Source: RGIG5612 sp045627365 (lineage in GTDB: Bacteria; Bacillota; Clostridia; Lachnospirales; Lachnospiraceae). Taken from it: a DNA stretch of 23,375 nt. The notes under the pieces were generated by a model. The model made no database searches. It was not told the DNA's origin and was given only the letters and a program-made list of their open reading frames with translations. Numbering within the stretch: position 1 is the stretch's first letter; each line of letters opens with the position of its first letter. Positions 21,745 through 23,375 of the stretch are shown here, in pieces. The position numbers and the translations under genes are program-made. The stretch lies in assembly GCA_045627365.1 (NCBI GenBank), contig JAZQNN010000053.1, forward strand, positions 1-23,375, in the 5' to 3' direction.

Positions 21745-22488
21745 ATGATCCTGGAAATGAAAAACATTGAAAAATCCTTCAAAGACAATCACGTCCTCAA
21801 GGGGTTAAGTCTTAACGTTGATCACGGCGAGGTCATCAGTATCATCGGCCCGTCAGGAGGCGGAAAAAGTACGCTCCTTAAATGCGCGACCTTCCTCGAG
21901 ACGGTGGACAAGGGAAGCATTTCTTATGTTGGCAAAAACGCCGTAACTGACGGTATTTATGTGCCTGCCAATGAACTCAGGGAGATCAAGAGCCGATTCG
22001 GACTTGTGTTCCAGCAGTTCAATCTGTTCCCGCATTACAGTGTTCTGCAGAACCTGACTGACGCGCCTATCAATGTTCAAAAGCGCAGCAAACAGGAAGC
22101 AACTGACGCAGCCATGGAGCTGCTTCACAGAATGAATCTGGAGGACAAAGCCAAGGAATATCCTTATATGCTCTCCGGCGGTCAGCAGCAGCGTGTAGCC
22201 ATAGCAAGAGCTCTTGCTATGAATCCGGACATTCTCTTCTTCGACGAGCCGACATCGGCGCTCGATCCTGAGCTGACCATGGAAGTTCTGAAGGTCATCC
22301 GTCAGCTGGCAGAGGAGAAGATGACCATGGTAGTTGTAACTCACGAGATGAGTTTCGCGAGAGCGGTAAGCAATCGGGTTATCTTTATGGCAGGCGGCGT
22401 GATCGTGGAAGAAGGAGAGCCGGAGCAGGTATTCGGCGATCCGCAGCAGGAGCGCACGAGGCTTTTCCTTCAAAATTACGAAAGATGA
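21745..22488 (+). CDS. Amino acid ABC transporter ATP-binding protein
   Basis: The 247-aa ATPase is complete: Walker A GPSGGGKST (35-43), Q-loop VFQQFNLF, signature LSGGQ (142-146), Walker B ILFFDEP with E167, D-loop SALD and switch His in VTHEMS. It closely follows the GlnQ/HisP pattern and would drive import through the permease dimer. Start 21745 follows AAGGAGGG. Its stop overlaps the racemase start (ATGA), so transporter and enzyme are translated together. Confidence 0.95.
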   Translation: MILEMKNIEKSFKDNHVLKGLSLNVDHGEVISIIGPSGGGKSTLLKCATFLETVDKGSISYVGKNAVTDGIYVPANELREIKSRFGLVFQQFNLFPHYSVLQNLTDAPINVQKRSKQEATDAAMELLHRMNLEDKAKEYPYMLSGGQQQRVAIARALAMNPDILFFDEPTSALDPELTMEVLKVIRQLAEEKMTMVVVTHEMSFARAVSNRVIFMAGGVIVEEGEPEQVFGDPQQERTRLFLQNYER

Positions 22489-23243
22489 CAGACTATACTA
22501 TTTGGGATCCAAACGGCAATATTACGGTCTTTGCAGGGCTTGACCGGGCAGCAGACACTGCCGCGTGCGGAAAGGCTCTTCTTGAGGCTGAGGAGCGTGC
22601 CGAACAGGCAGGCTTTTTAAGCTATGATGAGACAGGCTGCGATGTGCGCCTTTATATGGCGGGCGGGGAATTCTGCGGAAATGCCACGCTTTCAGCGGCG
22701 GCGGAGTATGCCAAAAAGACTGGTCTTAGCGTAGGCACCGGTCGAAACGTTAAAGTCATCTGTTCAGGCTGCGAAGAGGCTATCGACGTGGAACTTGTAA
22801 GGGAAAGCGAGAGGCTTTTCGAAGGACGCCTGAAGATGCCGGCACCGGTAGATTTTAAGCAGTTTAACGGATTCCCGGCAGTTATTTTTCCGGGAATCGG
22901 CCACGTTATTGTGGAGGGCGCTAAGGCTGACTTTGATGCGAAGGCTGTCATCCGGGGCTGGTGCAGCGATCTCGGGACCGAAGCACTCGGAATCCTACTT
23001 TTTGACAGAGAAGAGGACACTTTGGAGCCTTATGTATATGTTAAGAAATTAGGCAGTATTTATCGCGAAAATGCCTGCGCCAGCGGCAGCAGCGCCGTGG
23101 GATATTATCTGGCGAAAAATGCCGGAGCACCGGTGAGCGTAAAGCTTAAGCAGCCAGGCGGAGTGCTTGGCATCACCGTGGATCAGGATGGGAATATATT
23201 CCTTGAAGGAAAGACCGAATATCTTGGGAAAAAGACTCTGTAA
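22485..23243 (+). CDS. DapF-fold amino acid racemase, CntK (histidine racemase)-like
   Basis: The 252-aa protein has the two-domain diaminopimelate epimerase fold with both catalytic cysteines: C64 in GGEFCGNATLSA and C198 in RENACASGSSAVG. Cofactor-independent racemases use this Cys pair as a two-base system. From memory, the details match staphylococcal CntK better than DapF: WDPNGNITVF, EQAGFL, the SGC segment near 94-96, GILLFDRE, LEPYVYV and KQPGGVLGITV all have counterparts in order. CntK converts L-His to D-His for staphylopine. No CntL or CntM homologue lies in the window, and here the gene is coupled to an amino acid importer, so it may racemise an imported amino acid, probably histidine or a similar one (inference). 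Confidence 0.78.
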   Translation: MTDYTIWDPNGNITVFAGLDRAADTAACGKALLEAEERAEQAGFLSYDETGCDVRLYMAGGEFCGNATLSAAAEYAKKTGLSVGTGRNVKVICSGCEEAIDVELVRESERLFEGRLKMPAPVDFKQFNGFPAVIFPGIGHVIVEGAKADFDAKAVIRGWCSDLGTEALGILLFDREEDTLEPYVYVKKLGSIYRENACASGSSAVGYYLAKNAGAPVSVKLKQPGGVLGITVDQDGNIFLEGKTEYLGKKTL

Positions 23244-23299
23244 AGAATAACCCCGGCATCAAGCGGGTGCTCGTAAGACCGTAATAAGTAAAAACAAAT

Positions 23300-23325
23300 G
23301 GAAATGCCGGTATTTCAGCATTTCC
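23300..23325 (+). repeat. Hairpin downstream of the racemase gene
   Basis: GGAAATGC (23300-23307) pairs perfectly with GCATTTCC (23318-23325) around a 10-base loop. No U-run follows; it may stabilise the mRNA end ahead of the true terminator. Confidence 0.5.
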
Positions 23326-23334
23326 GAGGATTGG

Positions 23335-23371
23335 CGGCGTGACTTCGGTCACGCCGTTTCCTCATTTCTAA
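23335..23371 (+). terminator. Intrinsic terminator of the ABC-racemase operon
   Basis: CGGCGTGAC (23335-23343) pairs with GTCACGCCG (23348-23356) around a TTCG tetraloop, followed by TTTCCTCATTTCT. Confidence 0.8.
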
Positions 23372-23375
23372 GCAT

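Noticed and set aside
1..23375. tRNA or rRNA genes, insertion sequences with transposase, or prophage genes
   Set aside because: None recognised on either strand by reading; no transposase or integrase motifs were seen.

Overview
The window looks like a stretch of chromosome from a Gram-positive anaerobe of the Clostridia, roughly 50-53 % GC. The evidence is strong AGGAGG ribosome binding sites, TATAAT promoters (several with extended TG-N), a desulfoferrodoxin-type superoxide reductase, lipoprotein signal peptides, and a surface polysaccharide cluster with DUF4012 and DUF4422 proteins. This placement is inference, as there is no rRNA or other marker gene. The first ~130 bases are much more AT-rich than the rest and carry the 3' end of a truncated gene, so a foreign segment may end there.

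Layout. 1-2.1 kb: end of an AT-rich gene, copy 1 of a repeated intergenic element, a leftward operon (superoxide reductase, then a PTPS/QueD-like protein with a C-terminal zinc ribbon), and a divergent HTH/coiled-coil protein. 2.2-4.2 kb: a membrane FlaA1/CapD-type nucleotide-sugar dehydratase. 4.2-5.4 kb: two identical hairpins, copy 2 of the repeated element, and an orphan PD-(D/E)XK nuclease-like gene. 5.4-8.5 kb: a membrane-protein pair, an XRE regulator facing an unknown 129-aa protein, and a Thr-rich lipoprotein. 8.5-10.8 kb: a repeat-rich intergenic region, a short choloylglycine-hydrolase-like Ntn hydrolase, and a transglutaminase-like lipoprotein. 10.8-20.1 kb: polysaccharide genes (SDR, GT2, priming sugar-phosphate transferase, DUF4422 transferase, GtrII-like transferase, acyltransferase) with a DUF4012 protein on the opposite strand. 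20.1-23.4 kb: a polar amino acid ABC importer co-transcribed with a DapF-fold racemase closely resembling the histidine racemase CntK.

How the genes fit together. The priming transferase would load the first sugar phosphate on the lipid carrier, GT2 and DUF4422 enzymes would extend it, and GtrII and acyltransferase proteins would decorate it. The FlaA1-like dehydratase and the SDR may supply a modified sugar. The last four genes form a tight unit that would import an amino acid and change its stereochemistry.

Most interesting structure: (i) two ~223-nt intergenic elements, alignable without a gap at about 63 % identity by hand count, with shared hairpins and five TTCAACG-type boxes, one of them forming the leader of the nuclease gene; (ii) the importer plus CntK-like racemase operon, whose binding protein lacks the usual ligand-carboxylate arginine; (iii) three copies of a 40-nt hairpin repeat and a pair of near-identical operator palindromes 41 bp apart upstream of the Ntn hydrolase; (iv) two distant genes with the same TATAAT-N9-ATG, apparently leaderless, start.
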